Below are positions 48,706-58,545 of a stretch of 64,000 nt of DNA, piece after piece. The notes beneath the pieces are model-generated. The model ran no database searches, was not told the origin of the DNA, and worked only from the letters and a program-made list of their open reading frames with translations. Both the position numbers and the translations under genes were made by a program. Within the stretch, counting starts at the first letter, position 1; each line of letters begins with the position of its first letter. The DNA is from Vibrio marinisediminis (GTDB lineage Bacteria > Pseudomonadota > Gammaproteobacteria > Enterobacterales > Vibrionaceae), in the NCBI RefSeq assembly GCF_014050145.1, contig NZ_JACFYF010000002.1:372001-436000 (forward strand), read 5' to 3'.

Positions 48706-49953
48706 TTAGATAGCTGCCTTAACGGCTTTCGCGAGTTTATTCGCTGCTTGTTGCGGATCCGCTTTTTTGTCGTTAAAGAAATTTGTTACAACATCAAAAA
48801 TAGCGCCCTGAGCGTAACTCGTTGTTGCCATACCATGAGCCATACTTGGGACTAAATCACCCGTTTTAGCGGTTGACTTGAAATCTGACATCGAATCAAG
48901 TGCACAGGAGTCAAACTTGGACATGTCCATGTCTAAACGTACAGGGATAGAACCTTTGTTTAAGTTAAATACTTCTTGGAATTTAGGGTCAAGAATTGTC
49001 GCAGCCAAAGCTTTTTGAGCCTGACGGCTTTTCTCATCACTGAGTTCAAAAAAGGCGAAACTATCCACGTTATGTGTAAATTGCCCAGCAGTGCCTGGAG
49101 CTGGGACACAAACATAGTCCTTGCCGGCTACTTTTCCGGCCGCTGAAAACTCTCCTTTTGCCCAATCGCCCATGATTTGCATCGCAGCTTCACCGTTGAT
49201 CACCATTGATGTTGCCACGTTCCAGTCACGTCCCGGCGAGTTAGCATCGATATAATCACGCATTTTTTTGAATTGAGAGAAAACTTGCACCATCTTATCG
49301 CCAGACAGCACATCCATATCTAACTCAACAAATGCTTTTTTGTAATCTTCACTGCCCAAAACATCCAGTGCGACAGCTTCAAACACAGTTGCGTCTTGCC
49401 ATGGCTGCCCACCATGAGCAAGAGGAATAATTCCTACCGCTTTGAGCTTATCACCCGCGACAAAAAACTCTTCAAGCGTAGTTGGTACTTTCGCTCCTGC
49501 TTTTTTGAATGCCTCTGGGTTTGCCCATAACCAATTAACACGGTGAACATTGACTGGCACAGCAACATAACCGTTATCAAACTTCATGATATCCGTCACC
49601 ATCGGTGGGACCACGTCATCCCAACCACCTTGTTTGGCAACATCATCCAAGTTAGTCAAAAAACCCAAACCACCCCACTCTTGAATATCGTGTCCAACAA
49701 TTTGTGCGGCGGAAGGAGGGTTGCCTGACACTGCACGAGTTTTCAACACCGTCATAGCACTTTCACCACCACCACCAGCAACCGCAAAGTCTTTCCAGTC
49801 ATGCCCTTGCTCTTCAAGCATATCTTTTAGTTCATTAAGCGCTTTTGCCTCACCACCCGATGTCCACCAGTGGAGTACTTCCACTTGCCCAGCACTGGCA
49901 AGTGGAGACACAGCAATAAGAGATAGGGTCAGTAGGGTTTTATTTAGTTTCAT
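48706..49953 (-). CDS. gtsA: Glucose-type ABC importer, binding protein
   Basis: A periplasmic sugar-binding protein, 415 residues, with a signal peptide (to about ASA at residue 21). It matches the Pseudomonas glucose-binding protein GtsA closely: [81 protein letters not shown], and [11 protein letters not shown]. The aromatic and Asp/Lys sugar contacts are in these segments. The substrate is probably glucose or a related aldose, by homology. AAGGAA precedes the ATG. First gene of the operon. Confidence 0.92.
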   Translation of the reverse strand: MKLNKTLLTLSLIAVSPLASAGQVEVLHWWTSGGEAKALNELKDMLEEQGHDWKDFAVAGGGGESAMTVLKTRAVSGNPPSAAQIVGHDIQEWGGLGFLTNLDDVAKQGGWDDVVPPMVTDIMKFDNGYVAVPVNVHRVNWLWANPEAFKKAGAKVPTTLEEFFVAGDKLKAVGIIPLAHGGQPWQDATVFEAVALDVLGSEDYKKAFVELDMDVLSGDKMVQVFSQFKKMRDYIDANSPGRDWNVATSMVINGEAAMQIMGDWAKGEFSAAGKVAGKDYVCVPAPGTAGQFTHNVDSFAFFELSDEKSRQAQKALAATILDPKFQEVFNLNKGSIPVRLDMDMSKFDSCALDSMSDFKSTAKTGDLVPSMAHGMATTSYAQGAIFDVVTNFFNDKKADPQQAANKLAKAVKAAI

Positions 49954-50159
49954 CGTTATCTTCCTTGTTAGGATTAGACTCCAGGCTCGCTAGATATGAG
50001 AGCACTTCCTTGTACGCAGTAGGTCTCAGACTCGTAAAGCAGCCGAACTGAGTAACAAACTAAGCACGCCCTCTTTATTGATCTTAGGACCCGACTTTTG
50101 ATTCGATATTGAGTCTAACCAATTGAACACCTACGCTTTGAAACAAACAGTAAACAGCA

Positions 50160-50177
50160 TGTAACAAACTAGTTACA
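50160..50177. promoter_or_regulatory. Operator-like inverted repeat between kinase and gtsA
   Basis: TGTAAC-AAACTA-GTTACA is a perfect 6-bp inverted repeat that ends next to the kinase stop codon, about 210 bases before the gtsA ATG. It could be a site for the neighbouring response regulator or another repressor. Confidence 0.4.
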
Positions 50178-51605
50178 TTAACCATCTAACCCTGACGGTA
50201 AATAGATTTGCACTTGCAAGCCACCTTCCTCGCAATTACTTAAAGTGAGATCTCCACCATGCCCGTGGATGATATTCCGGCATATACCAAGCCCTAACCC
50301 ATGTCCGTCTTCATCAGTAGCAAGGCGGCAATATGGCTCAAATACCACTTCGAGTTGTTGTTCTGGTATGCCTGGTCCTGTATCTGTAATGGTAACTAAC
50401 ACCCCTTGCTTTACTTGTTTTGCCGCCACCAATGCCGTACCACCATATTTCACTGCATTATCTATTAAGTTGCTGAAAACCCGCTTGATCGCTAACGGCT
50501 TAGCCACTATCGATAACGTGTTACTTAACTCAATCTCAACCCGTTGGGTCGTTTGATTCAGTGGCTCAACCAGCGAAAACAGCAGCTCTCTGATATCAAT
50601 ATCCGCATTATTTTCATGCAGATCAGTATCCTTTACACATTGAAGAGCCCCTTTCACTAATAATTCAAGTTCATCGAGGTCTTTATTAAACTTATCGCGT
50701 TTTATCTCATCATCGAGTAACTCAGTACGCAAACGTAAACGAGTAATTGGCGTTTTAAGATCGTGAGATATGGAAGAAAATAGCAGCTCGCGATCAGCGA
50801 TATAGCGTTGAATACGCTGCTGCATGCGATTAAAAGCGCGTGTGGCAGTGATCAGTTCACTCGCACCTTCCTCTTTCAAAGCTGGCTGCTCGATGTTCAT
50901 GCTCATTTCATTGGCGGCTTTGGCTAAACGCTTTAATGGCTTAACTTGCTGACGCATTAACAAATAGGTTAAACCCAACAGCAATGAGGTCGATATGGTA
51001 AGAAACCACCACTGCTCTTGGCTAAAGATGCTGTCATCTAACGTCATATATGGCGCGGGCAGCAAAGCTGCAATATATAGCCATTGATCATCCGTCAGTT
51101 CAATTTGCACCACTAGCACCGGCGGCTCGATTGGTGAAAGCGTTAAAGTGTGATGAACCCAAGATTTAGGCAAATCGGTTAAATAGAGGTCATTTTTTAG
51201 TAAACGCAGATTTTGCCGCAAAGAGAAGTCGACTGATATAGAATTCACCCGTGGCAACTCAGAGTGCAATACCTGCTCGATAGCGCTTACCGATGCGTTC
51301 TTTAGTGCATTATTCTCAATGGGATCAACGATCAACTTCTGTTTATTCAATGAAACGAAAAAGCGGGTCCCTCCCATATTTCGAATTTGGTTTAACACAA
51401 TATGGCGATAGCTCACGGGAAGTGATTCAAAAAAAGTAACGGTAGAGGCGAACATGTTCGCCATGCTCGCAGAGGTTGAAGTAATACCTTCAATTTCACG
51501 TTTCTTGGATTCTGTATACCAGATTGTGGTAGCAATCAATTGAGCGACTAACGCGGCAAACAACGTCAGAGTTAATGTCCTCGACACCAAGGAATTGATT
51601 CTCAT
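50178..51605 (-). CDS. Sensor histidine kinase, partner of the gts regulator (GtrS-like)
   Basis: A membrane kinase of 475 residues. One helix lies near the N-terminus (about residues 10-30) and one at about 205-225 (FLTISTSLLLGLTYLLMR), around a periplasmic sensor of 170 residues. HAMP, the HisKA box (FSSISHDLKTPITRLRLRTELL) and HATPase_c (FSNLIDNAVKYGG, DTGPGIPE, GLGLGICRNI) follow. I start it at ATG 51605, which has AGGA 6 bases upstream; an ATG at 51632 overlapping the regulator is possible. In Pseudomonas the GtrS-GltR pair controls gts genes, and the same neighbourhood is seen here. Confidence 0.88.
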   Translation of the reverse strand: MRINSLVSRTLTLTLFAALVAQLIATTIWYTESKKREIEGITSTSASMANMFASTVTFFESLPVSYRHIVLNQIRNMGGTRFFVSLNKQKLIVDPIENNALKNASVSAIEQVLHSELPRVNSISVDFSLRQNLRLLKNDLYLTDLPKSWVHHTLTLSPIEPPVLVVQIELTDDQWLYIAALLPAPYMTLDDSIFSQEQWWFLTISTSLLLGLTYLLMRQQVKPLKRLAKAANEMSMNIEQPALKEEGASELITATRAFNRMQQRIQRYIADRELLFSSISHDLKTPITRLRLRTELLDDEIKRDKFNKDLDELELLVKGALQCVKDTDLHENNADIDIRELLFSLVEPLNQTTQRVEIELSNTLSIVAKPLAIKRVFSNLIDNAVKYGGTALVAAKQVKQGVLVTITDTGPGIPEQQLEVVFEPYCRLATDEDGHGLGLGICRNIIHGHGGDLTLSNCEEGGLQVQIYLPSGLDG

Positions 51606-51621
51606 ACGTTTTCCTAAAAGA

Positions 51622-52341
51622 CTAAAGTTCATAGCTCACTGGAACTGAGAGGATGTAACCATTACCACGCATTGTTTTGATGTAATTGGGGTACTTCCCA
51701 CTATCACCTAGACGCTGCCTCAATCGGCTAAGTTGGACATCAATCCCGCGCTCCAACGGTAACGCTTCTCTTCCACGTGTAGCATGAGAAATAGTGTCTC
51801 GATCGAGCACTTCATTGGGACGAGAAAGAAACAGCATCAACAAATTAAAGTCACTGCCTGATAAATCATGCTGTTGATGATCTTTAAGGTGGGTAATCTT
51901 GTGGGCGAGAGTATCTAAACGCCATTCACCAAACACTATCGCTTTAGGTAGGGAATCTATTGAGCGTTCGTTACTCAGTTGACTGCGGCGCAACACCGCT
52001 TTAATACGCGCAATAAGATGACGAGGACTAAATGGTTTAGCAATATAATCGTCAGCGCCAATCTCTAAGCCAATGATTTGATCTGTATCATCAGAGACAG
52101 CCGTCAGCATAATGATCGGCACATCCGAACTGCGCCTTACCTGTTGGCAGATGGTAAATCCGTCATCACCCGGTAGCATTACATCGAGCAAAATAAGATC
52201 CGGATACCCAAATTGAAGCTGTGTTTTAAGCTCAACACCATCTTTGACAGTAAGTACTTGATAACCCGACTTTGTTAGATATTCGTCAAGTAACTCTCGT
52301 ATCTCGTTGTCATCATCGACAACCAATATCTTCGCATTCAT
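51622..52341 (-). CDS. OmpR-family response regulator of the gts system (GltR-like)
   Basis: A DNA-binding regulator of 239 residues. The receiver domain (about 1-120) has the acidic pocket VVDDD and the phospho-acceptor in LILLDVMLPGDDG, with KPF later. The winged-helix domain (about 140-235) ends RGIDVQLSRLRQRLGDSGKYPNYIKTMRGNGYIL. I start at the ATG and not at the TTG just before it. It lies upstream of the kinase, and both are upstream of gtsABCD in the same direction. Likely role: control of the sugar importer, by analogy with GltR. Confidence 0.9.
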   Translation of the reverse strand: MNAKILVVDDDNEIRELLDEYLTKSGYQVLTVKDGVELKTQLQFGYPDLILLDVMLPGDDGFTICQQVRRSSDVPIIMLTAVSDDTDQIIGLEIGADDYIAKPFSPRHLIARIKAVLRRSQLSNERSIDSLPKAIVFGEWRLDTLAHKITHLKDHQQHDLSGSDFNLLMLFLSRPNEVLDRDTISHATRGREALPLERGIDVQLSRLRQRLGDSGKYPNYIKTMRGNGYILSVPVSYEL

Positions 52342-52522
52342 CAATGACTAATCCATATCAATTTGTGTTGAATACTCAAATTCTATGGTTTCGTACCGCA
52401 AGTAAGAGCGATATCTTGTAATAGTTTGAACTAACCTCAGATAATGTTCACATATAATTAACAATTGCAGTAACAACAAGATACACAGCACAGTTATAAG
52501 CTGTCATTTGATCTAATTGAGC

Positions 52523-53995
52523 TTACGAAGAGCAACTGATTTCCATGCCTTTTCCCCATTCTGGCGGTAACTTGTCGTAGGATTCATATTTAGAATGCTC
52601 GTCATAGGGCGCTGCCAGCAACTTAGCCAACGTTTGTACTTCACTAAAATCGCCGCGCTCTGCTTTGTCTATCGCTTGTTGTGCCAAGTAGTTGCGAAAC
52701 ACATACTTAGGGTTCACTTTTCTCATCTGCTCGCAGCGCTGCTTTGCGGTAATGCTATTGCCATTTTCATCCACTTCTTTACTTGCTCGTAGAAGGTAGC
52801 GTTCAAGCCAAGTTTTTGCGCTGTCGCGATCAACAAACAAGTCGATCACATTGGATGGGCTCTGGTGATCCAAATTGGACAGTTCTCGCATAAAGCGTGG
52901 GTAGTCAACGTGAGTTTTTTCTAATAACTCAAACAGCGAGACAAAGAACTCACCATCCTCTTCAAGGGTAGTATTCAAGCCAAGTTTGGCGCGCATTTGG
53001 CGGCTATAATACTGCTGCAGCTTTATTTCATATTGCGCGAGTTGCTGCTCAATATCCGATTTATCGATGATGGCTGATAAAGCATGCCCGAGTGCAGATA
53101 AATTCCATAAAGCAATGGAAGGCTGGCGATTAAATGCATAACGCCCTTGGTAATCAGAATGATTGCAGATGTAACTTGGATCATAATCATCAAGAAAAGC
53201 AAACGGACCATAATCAAACGTTTGACCGATGATCGACATGTTATCGGTATTCATTACCCCATGACAAAAACCCACTGCCTGCCACTGCGCAATCATTAAC
53301 GCGGTTGTGTCCACCACCTGCTCGAACATGGCAATGTAAGGATTCTCTGCCTGCGCTAACTGAGGCCAATACCATTCAATCACTTTGTCAGCCAACAACT
53401 TGAGTTCGGCAAGTTGATTGGTATAAAAGAGGTATTCAAAGTGACCAAAACGTACATGGCTTTCCGCCATACGCAACAGTAAGGCCCCGCGTTCTTGTTT
53501 CTCACGATAAACTGGCGTATCACTCACCAGCATGCCCAACGCGCGAGTCGTGGCTATGCCCAAACCTGCCATCGCTTCGCTACACAGATATTCACGAATG
53601 GTCGAACGTAATACCGCTCGCCCATCCCCCATTCGAGAGTATGGTGTTAACCCTGCCCCTTTCAGATGTAAATCAAACACACTGCCTTTGGCGTCAGTCA
53701 ATTCACCCAAAAGCAAGCCTCGTCCATCACCAAGGTCTGGGTTATAGACACCAAACTGGTGTCCAGCGTATTTCATAGCTAAAGGGCTGAATTGGGGATG
53801 TTCCACTTCACCTGACAGTTGCTGTTTTAACTCACCAAGCGGCGCATTTTCAGGTAAGCCAAACTGTATAGCTAATGTCGAGTTCCACATCACCCACCGA
53901 GTGTTGTCCAGTGGTTGCGGGGTAACATCGCGGTAAAAACAAGCGGGAAGTTGGGCAAATCGATTTGTGATAACAAGAGGGTGATAGTTAGCCAT
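52523..53995 (-). CDS. selO: Protein adenylyltransferase SelO
   Basis: A pseudokinase-fold enzyme that transfers AMP to Ser, Thr or Tyr of target proteins, linked to redox stress. The 490 residues align with E. coli SelO (YdiU). Landmarks are the start [35 protein letters not shown], the nucleotide-binding [30 protein letters not shown], the metal-site [30 protein letters not shown], and the C-terminal redox cysteine in EISCSS. It appears monocistronic. Confidence 0.97.
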   Translation of the reverse strand: MANYHPLVITNRFAQLPACFYRDVTPQPLDNTRWVMWNSTLAIQFGLPENAPLGELKQQLSGEVEHPQFSPLAMKYAGHQFGVYNPDLGDGRGLLLGELTDAKGSVFDLHLKGAGLTPYSRMGDGRAVLRSTIREYLCSEAMAGLGIATTRALGMLVSDTPVYREKQERGALLLRMAESHVRFGHFEYLFYTNQLAELKLLADKVIEWYWPQLAQAENPYIAMFEQVVDTTALMIAQWQAVGFCHGVMNTDNMSIIGQTFDYGPFAFLDDYDPSYICNHSDYQGRYAFNRQPSIALWNLSALGHALSAIIDKSDIEQQLAQYEIKLQQYYSRQMRAKLGLNTTLEEDGEFFVSLFELLEKTHVDYPRFMRELSNLDHQSPSNVIDLFVDRDSAKTWLERYLLRASKEVDENGNSITAKQRCEQMRKVNPKYVFRNYLAQQAIDKAERGDFSEVQTLAKLLAAPYDEHSKYESYDKLPPEWGKGMEISCSS

Positions 53996-54134
53996 TTACA
54001 ATCCATTTTTGTAGCTTAGACTCACTGCAAACTATCAAATTAAATATGTGGGTTCTAGTCCATTTTGAATAAAAGTTAGTACCCACACACTTGGCGTGGC
54101 TAAATAAAACAACCACTTATAATTAATGACTAGG

Positions 54135-54242
54135 CTAAAGTGACACAATCAGGAAGACGCTAAGAATACCCACTAAAGAAAAAAGGCAAGTACGGCTAAT
54201 TACGCCAAAATTTGACGGTTGTATCATTTCTTGTTCTCTCAT
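54135..54242 (-). CDS. Predicted 35-residue membrane protein
   Basis: This short frame reads MREQEMIQPSNFGVISRT followed by CLFSLVGILSVFLIVSL and a stop. It has a charged N-terminus and one hydrophobic helix of about 17 residues at the end. GAGG lies 5 bases before the ATG. It has its own space between selO and yghU. The call rests on the Shine-Dalgarno and the clear membrane-helix pattern; I do not recognise the family. It could be one of the many single-helix small proteins of enteric and marine bacteria. Confidence 0.5.
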   Translation of the reverse strand: MREQEMIQPSNFGVISRTCLFSLVGILSVFLIVSL

Positions 54243-54384
54243 AACCACCTCACTCAATATGACATCTTAATTACAATAATATGAAATTTAAGCGAATTAA
54301 CAATTTGTTGATAGTGAATTTTTTATGACAACGAATGGATAGCAATACCATGAGTACGGACATAAAATGAAATGATGAAGACGA

Positions 54385-54408
54385 CGAAAAGCCCTAAACT
54401 CAGGGCTT
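54385..54408 (-). terminator. Terminator of yghU
   Basis: AAGCCCT (54389-54395) pairs with AGGGCTT (54402-54408). On the minus strand it is followed by TTTTCG. The stem is short but well placed. Confidence 0.7.
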
Positions 54409-54440
54409 AACTAAAGAAACAATTGGCTGCAATTGAAATC

Positions 54441-55301
54441 TTATTTTGGTTGTTTTGCCAACGCTTGATCTATGTCATCAGCGCTATGCCTTTCTAGTAC
54501 CTGCTCCCACTCCTCCCCCCAAGATCGGTTAACGATACGTCCGCGTTGGACTGCATATCGCTCTGAAACTTCTTCAGCCCAACGAAGTAGGTTTGGATAG
54601 CTTGCCACATCAAGAAATTCTCCGGCGTCGTACAATTTACCAAGCACCAAATTTCCATACCAAGGCCATGTGGCGATATCCGCAATCGAATACTCATCAC
54701 CAGCCAAATAATGATTCTCTGCTAAATGATTGTTGAGTAGATCAAGTTGGCGCTTTATTTCCATGGTGAAACGATTAATTGGGTATTCCATTTTTTCTGG
54801 AGCATAGGCATAAAAATGACCAAAGCCACCACCAAGGTAAGGTGCGCTGCCTTGTAGCCAAAATAGCCAGTTCATTGCAACGGCTTTGGTTGCTGGGTCT
54901 TTGGGCAACAGGCAGCCGAACTTCTCAGCTAAATAAAGCAAGATATGCCCAGATTCAAATACGTTCACGGCTGGCGTTACAGATCGATCAACCAGCGCTG
55001 GAATTTTTGAGTTTGGATTAATCGCCACAAAACCCGATGAGAACTGATCGCCATCACCAATACTGATCAGATGCGCGTTGTATTGCGCCTGCGTAATACC
55101 TAAAGCTAAAAGCTCTTCCAGCATAATCGTCACTTTCTGACCATTTGGCGTACCCATTGAGTAAAGCTGCAATGGATGCTCACCTTCCGGTAGAGCTTGC
55201 TCATGGCGTGCTCCCGCTGTCGGTCGATTAATACTCGCCCAAGTACCACCATTTTCGGTATCGCTGATCCATGTTTTAGGTGGAATGTATTCGCTGACCA
55301 T
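54441..55301 (-). CDS. yghU: Glutathione-dependent disulfide-bond oxidoreductase YghU
   Basis: A Nu-class glutathione transferase homologue that uses two glutathione molecules to reduce disulfides. The 286 residues align with E. coli YghU (288): INRPTAGARHEQALPEGEHPLQLYSMGTPNGQKVTIMLEELLALG in the thioredoxin-like part, then NPNSKIPALVD and VFESGHILLYLAEKFGCLLP, and the helical domain with WLFWLQGSAPYLGGGFGHFYAYAPEKMEYPINRFTMEIKRQLDLL. AAGGAA precedes the ATG. It is divergent from yegD. Confidence 0.95.
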   Translation of the reverse strand: MVSEYIPPKTWISDTENGGTWASINRPTAGARHEQALPEGEHPLQLYSMGTPNGQKVTIMLEELLALGITQAQYNAHLISIGDGDQFSSGFVAINPNSKIPALVDRSVTPAVNVFESGHILLYLAEKFGCLLPKDPATKAVAMNWLFWLQGSAPYLGGGFGHFYAYAPEKMEYPINRFTMEIKRQLDLLNNHLAENHYLAGDEYSIADIATWPWYGNLVLGKLYDAGEFLDVASYPNLLRWAEEVSERYAVQRGRIVNRSWGEEWEQVLERHSADDIDQALAKQPK

Positions 55302-55517
55302 GACCGTTCCTTCTTTTTTGTATTCTTATTTACTGTAGAAGATCTGGTGACAATGTAGGCAAAAAACAACCACTATTAACAAAATCGTTAACACAATAAT
55401 GGTTCGCATACCCATCGTGTGTAGAGCAAAGTATGATCGTTTGCAGCAATACCACTTGACCCGTCTACCAGTGTGAGGTTTAGTGTGCCCCCCTTATTTC
55501 CATACCTTGAGGTAAAA

Positions 55518-56870
55518 ATGTCGATTGGATTTGATTTCGGTACTGCAAATTGCTGCGTAGCTCATCTAGTTAACGGTAAAGCCGTTCCTATTCCATTAGT
55601 TGGTGAAAACGTCTACTTGCCTTCAACCTTGTGTGCACCGAATGCCGAATCTGTTTCTGAGTACTTGTTCCGTTGCTTAAACATTCAACCGAGTGACGAA
55701 ACCAATCAAGCCGTACTTAGAAGAGCGATCAAACTCAACCGTGAAGAGGGATTAGACGTTATCGCGGATGACGTAAAGTTTGGTCATCAAGCGTTAGAGC
55801 TTTACTTGCAAGACCCGAAAGACGTGTATTTCGTCAAGTCGCCTAAATCATTTTTAGGAGCTATGGGGCTTAGAGATATGCAACTCTCGTTTTTTGAAGA
55901 TCTGGTTTGCGCGATGATGAGCAACATCAAAACTCGCGCAGAGGCAGCCATTGAAAAAGAGTTCAGCCAAACCGTCATCGGTAGACCAGTGAACTTTTTA
56001 GGTCGCGGTGGTGAGGCATCTAACATTCAAGCGGTCGATATTTTGACTCGCGCAGCAAAGCGCGCAGGTTTTAAAGAGATTGAGTTCCAATATGAACCCG
56101 TAGCAGCAGGATTAGATTTTGAAAACACACTGACGACTGATAAGAAAGTTTTGGTGGTGGATATTGGTGGTGGTACAACCGACTGCTCAATGATTCAAAT
56201 GGGTCCTACATGGCGTGGCAAGCTTGACCGAAAAGATTCCCTACTGGCTCATACTGGACAAATGGTGGGCGGTAATGACTTAGATATTTTCATTGCGTTT
56301 AAGTGCTTAATGACAGAATTTGGCCTTGGCACTAAGCTAAAAAGTGGCTTAGACCTACCATTAATTCAGTTTTGGAATTCAGTGGCGATTAACGATGTTC
56401 AAGCTCAACGTAGTTTTTACGCTCATGATAACTTGCCAACACTTCGTCAATTTCACATGGATGCGATGGAGCCGGAAAAACTCAATCGCTTAGTCAAACT
56501 ACATCAAGAAACGCTGGGGCATGGTGTGATACATCAAGCTGAAATGGCAAAGATTGCGATGTCTGATCAGGAGACGTTCACCACCTTGATCGATTTAGTC
56601 TCAGAGACATTTAATGTACCCACTTCACGCGCAGGAATTGATGCGGCAATTGAGAATCCAATGAACAAGATTCGCAGCTTGGTACAAGAGGCTGTCACAC
56701 AGAGTGGCATTGAGCCAGATGTGATTTATATGACTGGCGGTTCTTCTCGCTCTCGCGCATTGACCTCAGCAGTAGCATCGGTACTTCCGAATACTGAGAT
56801 CATCAGTGGTAACTATTTTGGTTCGGTTACCGCAGGGCTTACCCACTGGGCAGATCTGATCTACCGATAG
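55518..56870 (+). CDS. yegD: Hsp70-family chaperone-like protein YegD
   Basis: A DnaK relative with the actin-like ATPase domain but no usual substrate-binding domain; its job is unknown. From ATG 55518 the protein has 450 residues, the E. coli length. It carries the phosphate-1 motif IGFDFGTANCCVA, the phosphate-2 motif VVDIGGGTTDCSMIQMG, and the adenosine motif VIYMTGGSSRSRALTSAV. The open frame begins 45 bases earlier, but GAGG before this ATG and the family length support it. It ends at a long hairpin shared with the converging signalling operon. Confidence 0.95.
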   Translation: MSIGFDFGTANCCVAHLVNGKAVPIPLVGENVYLPSTLCAPNAESVSEYLFRCLNIQPSDETNQAVLRRAIKLNREEGLDVIADDVKFGHQALELYLQDPKDVYFVKSPKSFLGAMGLRDMQLSFFEDLVCAMMSNIKTRAEAAIEKEFSQTVIGRPVNFLGRGGEASNIQAVDILTRAAKRAGFKEIEFQYEPVAAGLDFENTLTTDKKVLVVDIGGGTTDCSMIQMGPTWRGKLDRKDSLLAHTGQMVGGNDLDIFIAFKCLMTEFGLGTKLKSGLDLPLIQFWNSVAINDVQAQRSFYAHDNLPTLRQFHMDAMEPEKLNRLVKLHQETLGHGVIHQAEMAKIAMSDQETFTTLIDLVSETFNVPTSRAGIDAAIENPMNKIRSLVQEAVTQSGIEPDVIYMTGGSSRSRALTSAVASVLPNTEIISGNYFGSVTAGLTHWADLIYR

Positions 56871-56879
56871 TCGATTGAA

Positions 56880-56932
56880 AAGATTAAAGCGCTTTGGGGT
56901 CAACTCGCGCCCCAAAATTGCGCTTTAATCTT
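56880..56932. terminator. Long hairpin between yegD and the diguanylate cyclase gene
   Basis: AAGATTAAAGCGC (56880-56892) and GCGCTTTAATCTT (56920-56932) form a perfect 13-bp stem. Inside it TTTGGGG (56893-56899) pairs with CCCCAAA (56910-56916). The right arm runs 8 bases into the converging gene. There is no separate T-run. It is probably the shared end of both transcripts. Confidence 0.65.
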
Positions 56933-57959
56933 GTGCGTACTCCCAGCACGTCATGCACTCTTTAAAAGTGACACAATTACGATTCTTGCTTTTCGACTCA
57001 TACAAAGCCTCGTCAGCAGCTTCCGCAAGATAGCGAGAGGATAAGTGTCGAGTCGGCAAAATAGAACTTACACCAAAACTGGCAGTGACAATTTCTCTTC
57101 CTGAAGCTTCATTGTGGGGGATACGTAGTTCGCTGATAACTTTTCTTACCCGCTCAGCCACAAGTTCAGCCCCCTGTGGATCTGTATCAGGCAACACAAT
57201 CGCGAACTCTTCGCCGCCAACACGCGCTATACGGTCAAGCTCGCGCAATTCCATTTGACGCAGCGCCTTCGCCACACTTCGCAAGCAATCATCGCCTAAA
57301 TGGTGCCCAAAGCTATCGTTATAGAGCTTAAAGTGGTCAATATCGAGCATGATTAGCGAGAGTGAGGTTTCAGTTCTTGATGCTCTTTCCCACTCCTCTG
57401 AGAAAATCTCTTCAAAGCGACGCTTATTATATAGCCCGGTCAATCCATCAGTGGTTGATAACATCAACAACTGCTCGTTAGTCTCTTCAAGTTGTTGCTG
57501 CAACTCTTCTAACTCGGCTAACTTCTGATCAAACTCTATAGTTTTACGGCGCAACGCTTCTTTTTGCTCATATAGTTCGATAAACACACGCACTTTACCG
57601 TTAAATACTATCGGCTCAAGCGGCTTAAACATGTAATCAACTGCGCCTGACTCATAGCCTCTGAAGATTTGTGTTTCTGCTTTGGAACGAGCCGTTACAA
57701 AAATAATTGGAATCGACTTAGTTTTTTTGTTGCCACGCAGCAACTCTGCAACTTCATAGCCATCCATGCCCGGCATTTGTACATCTAGTAGCACCAAAGC
57801 AAAATCGTAATCAAGTGTATGAGCAAGTGCTTCGGCACCTGACGTCGCACGAACAATATCGAGATTAAATGGCTCTAATAGTGCTTCCAAGGTAATTAAA
57901 TTTTCAGGACGGTCATCCACAATCAAGACACTAGGACGTTTCGTCATTTCAACACTCAC
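56925..57959 (-). CDS. Response-regulator diguanylate cyclase (REC-GGDEF)
   Basis: Makes cyclic di-GMP under control of a receiver domain. The 344 residues contain REC at about 10-125 (phospho-acceptor in FALVLLDVQMPGMDG), a coiled-coil linker of about 40 residues, and a GGDEF domain at about 175-340 with GGEEF. An intact RxxD inhibitory site lies 5 residues before it (RELDRIARVGGEEF). The start is GTG at 57959, inside the end of the cheB-like gene (11-base overlap); ATG at 57947 is an alternative. The most likely phosphodonor is the hybrid kinase of the same operon. Confidence 0.93.
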   Translation of the reverse strand: MSVEMTKRPSVLIVDDRPENLITLEALLEPFNLDIVRATSGAEALAHTLDYDFALVLLDVQMPGMDGYEVAELLRGNKKTKSIPIIFVTARSKAETQIFRGYESGAVDYMFKPLEPIVFNGKVRVFIELYEQKEALRRKTIEFDQKLAELEELQQQLEETNEQLLMLSTTDGLTGLYNKRRFEEIFSEEWERASRTETSLSLIMLDIDHFKLYNDSFGHHLGDDCLRSVAKALRQMELRELDRIARVGGEEFAIVLPDTDPQGAELVAERVRKVISELRIPHNEASGREIVTASFGVSSILPTRHLSSRYLAEAADEALYESKSKNRNCVTFKECMTCWEYAQD

Positions 57960-58536
57960 ATATGCTGTTTAAAAATTCACCCATTCTTTCCAAAGGAATT
58001 ATATGGTCTACGTTAACAGCATCAATTGCTGCTTGCGGCATAGCCTGAGCTTCTGCGGTTTCCACCGACTGCACAACAGCCATACCTCCTTTTTCTTTGA
58101 TTCGCTGTAACCCTTGCGCACCATCTGAATTAGCCCCGGTCAACACAACACCGATAAGCTCTTTGCCAAAATAATCAGCCGCAGTTTCAAACAGTACATC
58201 AATGGACGGTCGAGAATAATTCACTGGCGCGTCAATAGAGAGCGCTACCGAACCATCCACTTCGACCATCATGTGGTAGTTCGGCGGGGCAATATATAAA
58301 ATACCTCGACGTATTGGCTCTTTATCTTCCCCTTCTTTAACACGCAGGCTGGAGCGGTGCTCAAAATGGGTCGCCAAATAGCTTTCAACATTAGGGCTGA
58401 TATGCTGAACTAACAACACTGGAAGACAAAAACTTGGTTTTAAGTTTTTAAGAATCTCTTCCATTGCCAATAGTCCGCCAGCAGAAGCGCCAATAACGAC
58501 GGCACGATACACCGTATTACCGCAATTCACACTCAT
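57949..58536 (-). CDS. CheB-type protein methylesterase without receiver domain
   Basis: Removes methyl groups from, or deamidates, glutamyl residues of signalling proteins. The 195 residues are the CheB catalytic domain alone. The triad is visible: serine in VIGASAGGLLAM (about residue 18), histidine in LLVQHISPN (about residue 45), and aspartate in LTGANSDGAQGL (about residue 141). Lack of the N-terminal receiver means it cannot be turned on by CheA in the classical way. GAGGGGG precedes the ATG. It follows the CheR gene by 9 bases. Confidence 0.92.
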   Translation of the reverse strand: MSVNCGNTVYRAVVIGASAGGLLAMEEILKNLKPSFCLPVLLVQHISPNVESYLATHFEHRSSLRVKEGEDKEPIRRGILYIAPPNYHMMVEVDGSVALSIDAPVNYSRPSIDVLFETAADYFGKELIGVVLTGANSDGAQGLQRIKEKGGMAVVQSVETAEAQAMPQAAIDAVNVDHIIPLERMGEFLNSICEC

Positions 58537-58545
58537 ACCGCCCCC

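Larger units (their letters stand above)
53996..54440. other. Intergenic region between yghU and selO
   Basis: About 445 AT-rich bases. It holds a 35-codon membrane ORF (54135-54242) and the yghU terminator (54385-54408). Nothing else is recognised. Confidence 0.5.
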
